Below, piece after piece: positions 9,373 to 17,926 of a DNA stretch of 64,000 nt (its first letter is position 1; each line of letters begins with the position of its first letter). Made by a program: the position numbers and the translations under genes. The notes below the pieces were generated by a model, which searched no databases, was not told the DNA's origin, and worked only from the letters and a program-made list of their open reading frames with translations. This stretch comes from Bacterioplanoides sp965200585 (GTDB lineage: Bacteria > Pseudomonadota > Gammaproteobacteria > Pseudomonadales > Oceanobacteraceae): the NCBI RefSeq assembly GCF_965200585.1, contig NZ_OZ241361.1, one strand, 5' to 3'.

Positions 9373-11850
9373 ATGACTGATTTATTTGAACTACAACGTC
9401 ATGTTGAACAGCAGATGGTTCAAGCTGGACGAGATGCCTTCTACAGTAACTTTGAAAAAGCTGTTGAGCTGGGCCGAGATGCTGAGACTCAGGCCGCTCG
9501 CGGGATACTCCGCACTACGGTAGGCAGAGTTGCTGAAAAACTTGAAGAGGCGCTTGAGCAGGCCCTGATCGGTAAAGCTGTCAAAGGTGCAAACGGCCTA
9601 AAGCTGGCTGGGTATGTGACCCCAGAACAAGCGGCAATGATCGCCATGAAAACAATGCTTGTCTTAGGTACAGAGGTGCAACTACTGTCCGTTGCCCGGC
9701 GTATTGGTATCCGCATTGAAGATGAATGGATGATTTCAAACGCTGCGCAAGTCAACTCCGCGTGGGTAGTGGCGACTGAGCGCCGTCTGGCGATGCAGAA
9801 AAACCACTCCAGTTACACCCGAAAAAAGATGCGCGGTTTAGCGATGAAAATTCTCAACAAGGATGACCGCTGGACAAATGATGACCATATCAAGGCAGGC
9901 ATGGCCCTTATCAGTGTCGTGATTCAACACACACGCTTATGGGAAGTCGGCTACCAGAAGATGCGAGCGCAGAACATTCCAATGCTGCGGCCCTCTCTAC
10001 GGCTTCTGCATTTGATTGAACGCACTAATGATGAGCTATCTACACGGAATTCAACTTTCGGTGCTATTCCACTTCCGCCCCGTCCGTGGACATCGGTAAG
10101 TGACGGTGTGTTTTATTTCATGGAGGACTACACAGCTTACGGCTTAGAGCTTGTACGTACTCGCAATCGGAAACATAAGGAGCTACTTAACAGTGACCGC
10201 GAATCGTGGAAACACATTAAGGCTGCCAACATTCTTGGGCAAACCGCGTTAGAGATTAACCCGTTCACTCACGGCTTAGTAAAAGAAATTAAAGAGGCCG
10301 GGCTTTCTGTCGGGAAAATCCCTCAAGCGGAAGTGAACAGCCTGCCGCCCAACCCCTTCCCTTCCCTAAAAAAAGAGGACATGACCGAAGAACAGACAGC
10401 AGAGTTCGACTTATGGCGCAATGAGTGCCGGGAGATCGACATCCGAAATAACTCCATCATTGGCCGTCGCCTCCTTTTTAACCGACTACTGGCGCTGGCA
10501 GACCAATATGCAGAGTATCCCGACGGCCTGTACTTTGGTTATTCATGTGACTGGCGTGGCCGATTCTATGCAGTAGCAGATGCGTTATCACCTCAAGGCT
10601 CCGACACCTCCAAAGGACTGCTACGCTTCCGCAATGCTGAGCCTATTGCTACAAAAGAGGCGGCAGACTGGCTGGCAATTCAAGGTGCAAACTGCTTCGG
10701 CGTAGACAAGGTGACATTCCCTGAGCGTATCCAGTGGGTGCAGGAGCACACAGAGCAAATATGCAACGCTGCTAAAGACCCGTGGGCTGAGACTTTCTGG
10801 ATGGAAGCTGATGATCCTATCTGCTTCATGGCGTTCGCTGATGAATGGCGACGATTCACTGAAGAAGGTTACGGTTTCATGTCCCAGCTGCCTATTCAAG
10901 TGGACGGCTCCAACAACGGCCTTCAGCACTTCAGTGCAATGCTGCGTGACGAAGTAGGGGCAGCGGCTACAAACCTTGTCAGTGAGCTGAATACACCACC
11001 GGCTGATATTTACCAACAAGTAGCAGACAAGGTAATCGCCCGGTTGCAGCTGCTGAGCGCCGAAGGCGACGCTGACGCGCAAGATTGGCTTGACTTTGGG
11101 GTTAACCGTAAGACATGCAAACGACCGGTCATGGTGGTTCCGTATGCCGGGACGATTAACTCATGCACCAGCTATATCTATGAATACATCATGGAGAAGT
11201 ACGAAGCAGGTACTCCCTGTAAATGGCGCATGGAAATCGACCGCCGAAAGGCAGCAAACTATCTTTCCCCTATTGTTTGGGAACAGATCGGCCATGTCGT
11301 CCGTGCAGCGCGTGAAGCAATGACGTACATCCGGGCCGTCTTAAAGCCTCTGGCTCAGGCCAATATCCCAGCCAAATGGCGCACACCATCGGGATGGCAA
11401 TGCTATCAGCAGTACAACAAGACCACAGCTAAACGCGTCCATACGTTCCTTGAAGGTAAGATGATCATGTTCAACCTAAGCGTTGAGCAGGATGAGATTG
11501 ATGTGCGTAAGTCAGGCTCAGCCACCGCTGCCAACTTTGTACACTCGATGGATGCAAGCGCCCTTGCAATGACGGTTCTTAGTGCGAACGATAACGGCAT
11601 TACTGATCTTTTAATGATTCACGACTCCTACGGCTGCCACGCTTCTAAAATGGGCGGGGAATACGGCCTCGCGTCATTGCTTAGAAAGGAGTTCGTAAAA
11701 ATGTACAGTGAAAATGATGTACTAAAAGACCTCCGCAGTTTGGTAATAGATGAGATCGGCCCTGATGTCATTACTGAGCTACCCGACCTGCCTCTGCGCG
11801 GCTCCTTTGATCTTACAGCAGTGGAGAATTCCCCCTATTTTTTCGCCTAA
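9373..11850 (+). CDS. T7-type single-subunit DNA-directed RNA polymerase
   Basis: 825 aa from the ATG at 9373 (T7: 883 aa). The frame is open upstream but that part crosses attP, so it is not used. It transcribes phage class II and III genes from its own promoters. Motifs in order: DWRGRFYA near residue 392, QVDGSNNGLQHFSAMLRDEVG with the first catalytic Asp near 510, TCKRPVMVVPYAG with the catalytic Lys near 582, FVHSMDASAL, and MIHDSYG with the second catalytic Asp near 749. The protein ends in FFA, like T7's C-terminal FAFA foot. Only 211 bp separate it from attL, so in the lysogen it is downstream of the host tRNA promoter. The amidase at 13138 is the homologue of T7 lysozyme, which inhibits the T7 enzyme. 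Confidence 0.97.
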   Translation: MTDLFELQRHVEQQMVQAGRDAFYSNFEKAVELGRDAETQAARGILRTTVGRVAEKLEEALEQALIGKAVKGANGLKLAGYVTPEQAAMIAMKTMLVLGTEVQLLSVARRIGIRIEDEWMISNAAQVNSAWVVATERRLAMQKNHSSYTRKKMRGLAMKILNKDDRWTNDDHIKAGMALISVVIQHTRLWEVGYQKMRAQNIPMLRPSLRLLHLIERTNDELSTRNSTFGAIPLPPRPWTSVSDGVFYFMEDYTAYGLELVRTRNRKHKELLNSDRESWKHIKAANILGQTALEINPFTHGLVKEIKEAGLSVGKIPQAEVNSLPPNPFPSLKKEDMTEEQTAEFDLWRNECREIDIRNNSIIGRRLLFNRLLALADQYAEYPDGLYFGYSCDWRGRFYAVADALSPQGSDTSKGLLRFRNAEPIATKEAADWLAIQGANCFGVDKVTFPERIQWVQEHTEQICNAAKDPWAETFWMEADDPICFMAFADEWRRFTEEGYGFMSQLPIQVDGSNNGLQHFSAMLRDEVGAAATNLVSELNTPPADIYQQVADKVIARLQLLSAEGDADAQDWLDFGVNRKTCKRPVMVVPYAGTINSCTSYIYEYIMEKYEAGTPCKWRMEIDRRKAANYLSPIVWEQIGHVVRAAREAMTYIRAVLKPLAQANIPAKWRTPSGWQCYQQYNKTTAKRVHTFLEGKMIMFNLSVEQDEIDVRKSGSATAANFVHSMDASALAMTVLSANDNGITDLLMIHDSYGCHASKMGGEYGLASLLRKEFVKMYSENDVLKDLRSLVIDEIGPDVITELPDLPLRGSFDLTAVENSPYFFA

Positions 11851-11874
11851 ACATCCGCTAAATCGGAAGACTTG

Positions 11875-11896
11875 TTAAAAAGAGTGCGACTTAGCT
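11875..11896 (+). promoter_or_regulatory. phage RNA polymerase promoter, copy 1
   Basis: TTAAAAAGAGTGCGACTTAG, one of three near-identical copies (others at 24975 and 44810). It lies between the RNA polymerase gene and the first replication gene, where T7 class II promoters begin. The GCGACT centre recalls the ACGACTCACTATAG core of the T7 promoter. No comparable fourth copy was seen. Confidence 0.8.
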
Positions 11897-11923
11897 TTAA
11901 ATTATTTTTCTCAAGTTTTCCGA

Positions 11924-12091
11924 ATGAATTTTTCTGACAACAAAAAACACGCTGATGATCCGCCAGTCCTGACACGAGCAATTGAGTCATGGCGGCGCGG
12001 TCACGACGTTCCACTTGATATTGAGGTTCAGCTGTTGGAGCTGGGCTTCGATGTGGAAACCCTCAGACACAAATACCAAAACCACCAGTGA
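11924..12091 (+). CDS. small conserved-position phage protein (55 aa)
   Basis: An ATG at 11924, 28 bp after phage promoter copy 1, opens 55 codons ending in TGA at 12091, which overlaps the GTG of the next gene. The product (MNFSDNKKHADDPP...) is hydrophilic, with a predicted helical second half (DIEVQLLELGFDVETL). No family recognised. Its place, first in the middle operon, suggests an early-middle accessory role. Confidence 0.6.
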   Translation: MNFSDNKKHADDPPVLTRAIESWRRGHDVPLDIEVQLLELGFDVETLRHKYQNHQ

Positions 12092-12750
12092 GCATTATGG
12101 AATTATCCAAAGACAAAATTACTCCCCGTGTTGAACTTCAGTTTGCACGTTTAGATTCACCTGATTTCAAGTACAACACTGACGGTGAGTTCATCGCCTT
12201 CATTGCACTTGATCCTGCCAACCCTGAACACGCTGAGTTCATTTCCGATTACCGCGAAATGGAAGAAGCCGCTTGGGCTGAACTGGTTGAAGAAGATAAG
12301 AAGCGTAAGAAGTGGAAGACCGCTTCACGCTTGGTTGAAGAGCTGGATGAAGAAGGCGATGAAACTGGCCGCCTGATTATGAAGTTCAAGCAGAACCACA
12401 AGCTGCACAGTAAGAAAACCGGCAAGTCCTACACCGTGAATACGATCCCAACTCTGGACGCAAGCCGTAAAACTGTTGCCGGTCTGAAGCCAAGCGGCGG
12501 CTCTATCGTTCGCGTCAAGTTCCGCAACCGTAAAGCTGCTGTCGCTTCCAGCAAAGAGCTGCTGATTACTAACGATCTGGTTGCAGTGCAGGTGATTGAA
12601 CTGGTCGAGTTCAACGGCGCGGCCAACGGCTTCGATGATGAAGACGGCTTCGACGGTTCCGGCTATGAGTCGTCAATTCCTTCTGGTGTTGACAACTATC
12701 AGGACGACGACGGTGCCGGTGAAGACGACGACGACGGGGCCGATTATTAA
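12088..12750 (+). CDS. T7 gp2.5-like single-stranded DNA-binding protein
   Basis: 220 aa from GTG 12088; ATG 12097 is an alternative (217 aa). It binds ssDNA and coordinates helicase and polymerase at the fork. Support comes from gp2.5-like length, position between RNA polymerase and the nuclease/amidase block, a beta-rich central region (VRVKFRNRKAAV..VAVQVIELVEF) and an extremely acidic C-terminal tail ending in an aromatic residue (EDDDDGADY), the hallmark of the gp2.5 partner-binding tail. Overall identity to T7 gp2.5 looks low. Confidence 0.82.
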   Translation: MSIMELSKDKITPRVELQFARLDSPDFKYNTDGEFIAFIALDPANPEHAEFISDYREMEEAAWAELVEEDKKRKKWKTASRLVEELDEEGDETGRLIMKFKQNHKLHSKKTGKSYTVNTIPTLDASRKTVAGLKPSGGSIVRVKFRNRKAAVASSKELLITNDLVAVQVIELVEFNGAANGFDDEDGFDGSGYESSIPSGVDNYQDDDGAGEDDDDGADY

Positions 12751-12784
12751 GGTCTCGCCGCTTTTCGATACAGAGGGGACACAT

Positions 12785-13135
12785 TTGCTGTCCCTTCGCC
12801 TCCCTTACCCACCTTCAATAAACAACTACTACGGCAGAACGAGAACAGGTCGTGTCTTTATCAAGGCGCATGGCAAACAGTTCCGTCAAGAGGTTGGAGA
12901 CTTAATCCGACCCATGCTGTTGAAGACCTTAGATTGCCGCATCCGTTTATGGGTAGAAATGTACCCGCCTGACCGCAGGCGACGCGATGTAGACAACATC
13001 AAAAAGGCCCTTCTGGACGCATTAACACACGCTGAAGTCTATGACGATGACTGTCTCATAGATGATCTGCGCGTGGTTCGTGGCGATGTTGTTAAAGGTG
13101 GTGAATTAACGATTCACTTATTTAGATTGGATTAA
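12785..13135 (+). CDS. RusA-family Holliday junction resolvase
   Basis: 116 aa from TTG 12785, chosen because GAGGGG lies 6 nt upstream and the family's N-terminal LPYPPSINNYY follows at once. The frame is open further 5' but that part overlaps ssb out of frame. RusA cuts four-way DNA junctions as a dimer. Key motifs are RRRDVDNIKKALLDAL and VYDDDCLIDDL, which carry the metal-binding Asp residues. T7 uses the unrelated endonuclease I (gp3) at this location, so this is a non-homologous replacement serving packaging and recombination. Confidence 0.9.
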   Translation: MLSLRLPYPPSINNYYGRTRTGRVFIKAHGKQFRQEVGDLIRPMLLKTLDCRIRLWVEMYPPDRRRRDVDNIKKALLDALTHAEVYDDDCLIDDLRVVRGDVVKGGELTIHLFRLD

Positions 13136-13137
13136 TC

Positions 13138-13566
13138 ATGCGTCAAATTAATCGTATTGTAATTCACAGTACAGCTACCTATGCAGACATGAACGTAGAT
13201 GCTGACTGGGTACGTCAAGTCCACGTAAACGAAAACGGCTGGGCAGACATTGGTTATCACTTTGTAATTTGCCGCGACGGCACCGTGGAGCTGGGCCGCC
13301 CTATCGCAACACCGGGCGCTCATGTTCGCGGCTTCAACAGTGATTCGATTGGTATTGCCATGGTCGGTGGTCTGGGCGAAGACGATCAGGCTGAAGATAA
13401 CTTCACCGACGAGCAGTTCAAGGCGCTGGCTAACCTGATTACCACATTGGACTCTGTAGAGCAGATTGCCGGTTCGGAAGTGGTCGGCCATAACGAACTG
13501 GATTCCAAAAAGGAATGTCCGTGCTTCGATCTGGCGGCATTCATGGCTGAGAACTTCGATGAGTGA
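13138..13566 (+). CDS. N-acetylmuramoyl-L-alanine amidase (T7 lysozyme-like)
   Basis: 142 aa (T7 gp3.5: 151 aa). A zinc amidase that cuts the bond between muramic acid and L-Ala in peptidoglycan. Probable zinc ligands are H10 (VIHSTAT), H118 (VVGHNEL) and C127 (KKECPCFD); Y40 (DIGYHFVI) and K125 match the T7 catalytic Tyr and Lys. There is no signal peptide, so release needs a holin. In T7 this protein also binds RNA polymerase and lowers transcription; the short N-terminus used for that contact is only partly present here. Confidence 0.95.
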   Translation: MRQINRIVIHSTATYADMNVDADWVRQVHVNENGWADIGYHFVICRDGTVELGRPIATPGAHVRGFNSDSIGIAMVGGLGEDDQAEDNFTDEQFKALANLITTLDSVEQIAGSEVVGHNELDSKKECPCFDLAAFMAENFDE

Positions 13567-15220
13567 AGAGTCAGTCCAAGTGCAAGGCAAACTCCCATGC
13601 GAAGAGTGTGGGAGCAGCGATGCTAAAGTCCTTTATTCCGACGGACACACTTACTGCCACAAATGCGGAGCCTATGAGCACGGCGATGGTGACGGGAATT
13701 ACACCCCGACCGATCTATCCGCGAGCGATTCACGCCTTATTGAAGGAGTATACCAAGACCTCCGTAAGCGGAAGCTGAGCGAAGCTACCTGTAAACGCTT
13801 CGGCTATACCATTGGTACACTGAGCGGCAGTTCAGTCCAAATTGCCAATTACCGTGATAAGACGGGCCGCATCATTGCACAGCATATCCGTGACCGGGAC
13901 AAAGAGTTCCCGTGGATAGGCAACATGAAAGGCTCAGTGCTATTCGGTCAACACCTTTGGAACGGTGGCCGCAAGATCGTCGTAACTGAAGGCGAGATTG
14001 ATGCGCTCTCATACGCTGAGATGACTGAATGCCGCTGGCCTGTTGTTTCCATTAAGTCAGGCGCAGGCGGTGCTCACAAAGACATCAAGCAGTGTATGGA
14101 CTTCCTGCTGCGTTTTGAGCTGGTCATTTTCATGTTTGACATGGATGACGACGGCCAATCAGCAGCGCTCCGTTGCGCCAAAATGCTTCCCCCCAAACGC
14201 GCAGCAATCGGCTCGCTTCCGCTGAAAGACATTAATGAATGTTGGAAGGAAGGACGCGGACGTGACGTTGAACGTGCAGTCTTTGAGGCAAAGGTCTATC
14301 AGCCACAGAACATCGTGTCCGGGGAAGAAATCTGGCGGCGTCGCAAGAGCCGACCTGACCAGACATCGTACCCGTACCCTGTTTTTATGCAGGGCATGAA
14401 CGATAAGACTTACGGTATTCGTTTGTCTGAGCTGGACACATGGACTTCAGGATCAGGTATGGGCAAAACGCAGATCATCAAAGAGCTGCAAATGCACTTC
14501 CTTGAAACCACTCATCTTAATCAGGCCCTCATTCACCTTGAAGAGCCGCTTGAAGATACTGCTGATCACCTGATCGGAATGAAGTTAAACAAGCGCATCC
14601 ACTTGCCGGATGTTGAAAGCACTGAAGAAGAAGAACGCCAAGCGTTTGAAGATGTGTTTTTAGCAACGGACGACAACGGGAACAAACGTATTCAGCTCTA
14701 TGATGCGTTCGGGTCTCTGGATGAAGACGAAATCTCTAACACTATTCGCTACTACCATCACGCTTTTGATGTGTCGCTTTTCTGGCTGGATCACCTTTCG
14801 ATTCTGGTCAGCGACATGGAAGGGGATGGGGACGAGCGCCGCCAGATCGACAAGCTAATGCACATGCTCAAAGAGCTGACGCAGGAAATGCCTATTTATA
14901 TCGGTCTGATTTGTCACCTCCGTAAACCGTCAGGTAATCGTAAACCGTTTGAAGAAGGCGGCGTCCCATCTCTGGACGATCTACGCGGTTCCGGTGGCAT
15001 TAAACAGTTATCAAACGGTGTGTATGCAGCAAGCCGTAACCAGAAAGCCTCTGACCCAATTGAACGGAACACCACTCAGCTTCACTCGCTGAAGTGCCGT
15101 TTTACTGGACGCACAGGCCCTGCTGGCTACCTGCAATTCAATGAAGACACGGGCCGGATGACTGAAGGCGTTCCCCCCAGTGAAGGTGAAGACTTCCAAG
15201 ACGAGGGGCAAGATTACTAA
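13559..15220 (+). CDS. T7 gp4-like primase-helicase
   Basis: 553 aa (T7: 566 aa). The ATG at 13559 overlaps the amidase stop and gives a start just before the zinc finger; the longer open frame is a shadow of the amidase. Domains: N-terminal zinc-binding primase finger (CEEC..CHKC, about 14-36), TOPRIM primase core (VTEGEIDALS; MFDMDDDG), a linker, then a RecA-type hexameric helicase with Walker A GSGMGKT near residue 300, LDHLSILVS and DDLRGSGGIKQLSNGV. The acidic C-terminus ending DEGQDY matches the polymerase-binding tail of T7 helicase. Confidence 0.95.
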   Translation: MSEESVQVQGKLPCEECGSSDAKVLYSDGHTYCHKCGAYEHGDGDGNYTPTDLSASDSRLIEGVYQDLRKRKLSEATCKRFGYTIGTLSGSSVQIANYRDKTGRIIAQHIRDRDKEFPWIGNMKGSVLFGQHLWNGGRKIVVTEGEIDALSYAEMTECRWPVVSIKSGAGGAHKDIKQCMDFLLRFELVIFMFDMDDDGQSAALRCAKMLPPKRAAIGSLPLKDINECWKEGRGRDVERAVFEAKVYQPQNIVSGEEIWRRRKSRPDQTSYPYPVFMQGMNDKTYGIRLSELDTWTSGSGMGKTQIIKELQMHFLETTHLNQALIHLEEPLEDTADHLIGMKLNKRIHLPDVESTEEEERQAFEDVFLATDDNGNKRIQLYDAFGSLDEDEISNTIRYYHHAFDVSLFWLDHLSILVSDMEGDGDERRQIDKLMHMLKELTQEMPIYIGLICHLRKPSGNRKPFEEGGVPSLDDLRGSGGIKQLSNGVYAASRNQKASDPIERNTTQLHSLKCRFTGRTGPAGYLQFNEDTGRMTEGVPPSEGEDFQDEGQDY

Positions 15221-17181
15221 TGGCTCTGAAGGTTGGCGGCTTTAAAACAGGCCGCCGCCTGAGTTATGACATTGAGACAGACGGCCTTCTGGATGAAGTT
15301 ACTCAGGTACACATTATCCGAATAAAGGACGTAGACACGGGCGAAATATTCCGCTCGCCTGAAGTCTATACACACGCTGAACTGGTCACGATGCTTGAGA
15401 CTGCTGACGTAGTTATCGGTCACAACATCATCGGCTATGACAACCCGGTGCTTGAGCGTTTCTACGGGTTCAAACCTAAAGGCCGCATCATTGATACTCT
15501 GGTGATTAGCCGAGTCCTGTACCCCAACTTAGTGGACATGGACTTTGCCAACATCCGATTACGTCGAACCACTCTCCCCGCAAAACTGGCAGGCCGTCAC
15601 TCGCTGGAATCCTGGGGACATCGTTTAGGCGATTACAAGGGCGACTTCAAGCCTGAGAACTACATAAACCCTGAGACCGCTGAGCCGTACACATGGAACA
15701 CGATTCCGTACTACGGCCAATACGCTATCGACATGGGCGAGTATTGTGATCAGGACGTGGAAGTAACCACCAAGCTGTTCAACCTGCTGTCTGAAAATAA
15801 AACAGGCACGGAAGACTGGCGCTTCGATACTCCCGACTTTGTTATCGGCCTTGAACATGAGGTCGCAAAGATACTGCTTCAGCAAGAGCTTGATGGTTTC
15901 CCGTTAGATGAAGCGGCTGCAATTCAGCTGCTGTATGACCTACGTGAAGAAGCAGAGCCTCTGGAGAATGAGCTGCGCGGTATTTTCGGCGGTTGGTGGG
16001 AAAGCGACGGCGAGCGTGTGCCGAAGCGCACTATAAACCCGAAGAAGTTTGTCGAAAATGAATACGGCAATCTGATTCCAGCAACTCAGCCAACCACTGC
16101 TGGCGCTCGCTATACGGCTATTAAATGGGTGCAGTTTAACCCTACCAGTCGGGATCATATCGGTAAGCGTTTACCGGCGATGATCGGTTGGACGCCTATT
16201 GAGTACACCGACAAAGGTTCCATCAAGATTGATGAGGACGTACTGGGAAGCATTAAGCACCCGATAGCTGAAAAGCTGGCTCGGCTGTTTATGCTGAAAA
16301 AGCGTATCTCACAGCTGGCGACTGGTAAAAACGCATGGCTGAAGCTGGTCGATAAGAACGGCGTTATCCATGGTCGCGTGAATCCGGTAGGCGCTGCAAC
16401 GGCCCGGTGTGCTCATAGTCAGCCGAACTTAGGGCAGGTGCCGAGCTGTAAGAAGCCGTTCGGTAGCCGCTGTCGTGAATTATTCCACGCCCCTGAAGGC
16501 TGGGTAATGATGGGCGCTGACCTTTCCGGCCTTGAGCTGCGATGTCTGGCGCACTACACGTTCAATGCTGATGACGGTTCATATGCCCGTGAGATTCTGG
16601 AAGGTGACATCCATGTTGCTAACCAAATCGCTGCTGGCCTGCCTACCCGTGACTTAGCAAAGACCTTCATTTACGCGTTTATTTATGGTGGCGGCGACCT
16701 CCTGATCGGCCTTCTTATCGCTGAAGACGGTGATACGGAAGAGATCGTTAAGAAGAAAGGCAAGGCTATTAAAGCTGCCTTCCTGAAAGGTATGCCCGCA
16801 CTAAAAGGTTTAATGAAAGGCGTCCAAGCGAAGGCTAAAAAGCAAGGCTATATCCGCGCTGTAGATGGTCGTCGCATCCCTATCCGTTCACAACACAGTG
16901 CTTTGAATTTTCTACTGCAATCGTGCGGCGCGATTATCTCAAAACTCTGGATGGTTTATTTCCACCACGCTCTTCAAGAAGCCGGTTTTGTTCAGGGCCG
17001 TGACTATAAACAAGTCGCATACGTCCACGACGAGGTGCAGGTACTGGTTCGTCCGCACATCGCGGAAAAGATCGGTGAAATCTGCATCGAAGCAATGGAA
17101 AAAGCAGGCGAAGACTTAAACATCCGTATGCCGATTACTGGCGAATTCAGTATCGGTAAAAACTGGAAGGAGACACATTGA
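15220..17181 (+). CDS. T7-type family A DNA polymerase with 3'-5' exonuclease
   Basis: 653 aa (T7 gp5: 704). Start overlaps the helicase stop (TAATG). The exonuclease domain shows YDIETDG, NIIGYDNP and the third Asp motif around CDQDVEV. The polymerase domain has DLSGLELRCLAHY (motif A, near residue 433), RDLAKTFIYAFIYGGG (motif B) and YVHDEVQV (motif C, near 601). The thumb segment that in T7 carries the thioredoxin-binding loop is present but about 20 residues shorter, so the processivity factor may differ. Confidence 0.96.
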   Translation: MALKVGGFKTGRRLSYDIETDGLLDEVTQVHIIRIKDVDTGEIFRSPEVYTHAELVTMLETADVVIGHNIIGYDNPVLERFYGFKPKGRIIDTLVISRVLYPNLVDMDFANIRLRRTTLPAKLAGRHSLESWGHRLGDYKGDFKPENYINPETAEPYTWNTIPYYGQYAIDMGEYCDQDVEVTTKLFNLLSENKTGTEDWRFDTPDFVIGLEHEVAKILLQQELDGFPLDEAAAIQLLYDLREEAEPLENELRGIFGGWWESDGERVPKRTINPKKFVENEYGNLIPATQPTTAGARYTAIKWVQFNPTSRDHIGKRLPAMIGWTPIEYTDKGSIKIDEDVLGSIKHPIAEKLARLFMLKKRISQLATGKNAWLKLVDKNGVIHGRVNPVGAATARCAHSQPNLGQVPSCKKPFGSRCRELFHAPEGWVMMGADLSGLELRCLAHYTFNADDGSYAREILEGDIHVANQIAAGLPTRDLAKTFIYAFIYGGGDLLIGLLIAEDGDTEEIVKKKGKAIKAAFLKGMPALKGLMKGVQAKAKKQGYIRAVDGRRIPIRSQHSALNFLLQSCGAIISKLWMVYFHHALQEAGFVQGRDYKQVAYVHDEVQVLVRPHIAEKIGEICIEAMEKAGEDLNIRMPITGEFSIGKNWKETH

Positions 17182-17690
17182 TGTCACAAGAAATTGAATG
17201 GGAAAAGCAGCACTGCGGAGTACATCAGGCTTCTTTCCTACAGCTGGCAGAGCTTATGCCTGACGTTCTTAAACTGCTTAAGGACTTCCCTGAGAACCCG
17301 TTGGATTTCACATGGGACGTTAAGGTTCACATGCTCATGCCGGGCCAATTCCCGTGCGTCCCTAACTGGCATTACGACAATATCCCACGCGTAAATAACG
17401 TGAAGGATTTCTCACGAGTTCAGCAAGATAAGCCTATGTATTTATGGCTGTCCGGTGCGCCTCTGACTGAGTTCCGTAATCCCGACGGAACGACCCGTTT
17501 TATTTCTCCTAAAACATGGAACCGCTTTACTCAGAAGGACGAACATCGAGGCACGGCCTCAGTTGAGTTCGGCTGGCGCGGCTTCATTCGTGCAACACAT
17601 AAAGACATTCTCCCAGCAAATCACGCCGGTACTGACCCGTTACGGCGGCACTCTCAAGTCTACTTAGACGCTAACAATTTTTCGTGGTGA
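17181..17690 (+). CDS. phage protein, possibly a 2OG-Fe(II) oxygenase-like fold
   Basis: 169 aa from ATG 17181 (AAGGAG-type ribosome site). Its ATG overlaps the polymerase stop. NWHYDN resembles the HxD iron-binding motif and RRHSQVYLD could supply the distal His and the 2-oxoglutarate contact, separated by about 110 residues as in that superfamily. The assignment is motif-based and tentative. It lies between DNA polymerase and glutaredoxin. Confidence 0.5.
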   Translation: MSQEIEWEKQHCGVHQASFLQLAELMPDVLKLLKDFPENPLDFTWDVKVHMLMPGQFPCVPNWHYDNIPRVNNVKDFSRVQQDKPMYLWLSGAPLTEFRNPDGTTRFISPKTWNRFTQKDEHRGTASVEFGWRGFIRATHKDILPANHAGTDPLRRHSQVYLDANNFSW

Positions 17691-17692
17691 AA

Positions 17693-17926
17693 ATGATCAA
17701 GATTTATTCCAAGCCAAATTGTGCAGCTTGCACTGCGGCAAAAAATTATGCCGAAAGTATTGGCGCTGACTTTGAGTATATCGACATTGCCAGCGACCCG
17801 ATTAACGCAGGCGCAATTGTTGAGAAGTCAGGTATGCGATCCATGCCGATTATTCACGACACTGAACGCGATATTTTCATGTCCTTTGAAGGTTTTAAAA
17901 GTGAGTACAAAAGCAGTTCAAGCTGA
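17693..17926 (+). CDS. glutaredoxin/NrdH-like redoxin
   Basis: 77 aa from ATG 17693. Thioredoxin-fold protein with redox motif CAAC at residues 10-13 (PNCAACTAAK), a cis-Pro segment (MRSMPII) and Gly at FEGF. It probably supplies electrons to the phage ribonucleotide reductase at 22225-24978, whose large subunit ends in a CxxC shuttle pair. Confidence 0.85.
   Translation: MIKIYSKPNCAACTAAKNYAESIGADFEYIDIASDPINAGAIVEKSGMRSMPIIHDTERDIFMSFEGFKSEYKSSSS

Noticed and set aside
10621..11082. 153-codon antisense frame opposite the RNA polymerase gene
   Set aside because: Shadow of a very well supported gene, with no family features.
12596..12784. Extended start of the RusA gene within ssb
   Set aside because: The upstream part is a Thr/Ser-rich shadow of ssb; RusA homology begins at 12785 with a good ribosome site.
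13466..13558. Extended start of the primase-helicase
   Set aside because: It overlaps the amidase out of frame; the ATG at 13559 precedes the zinc finger at the usual distance.
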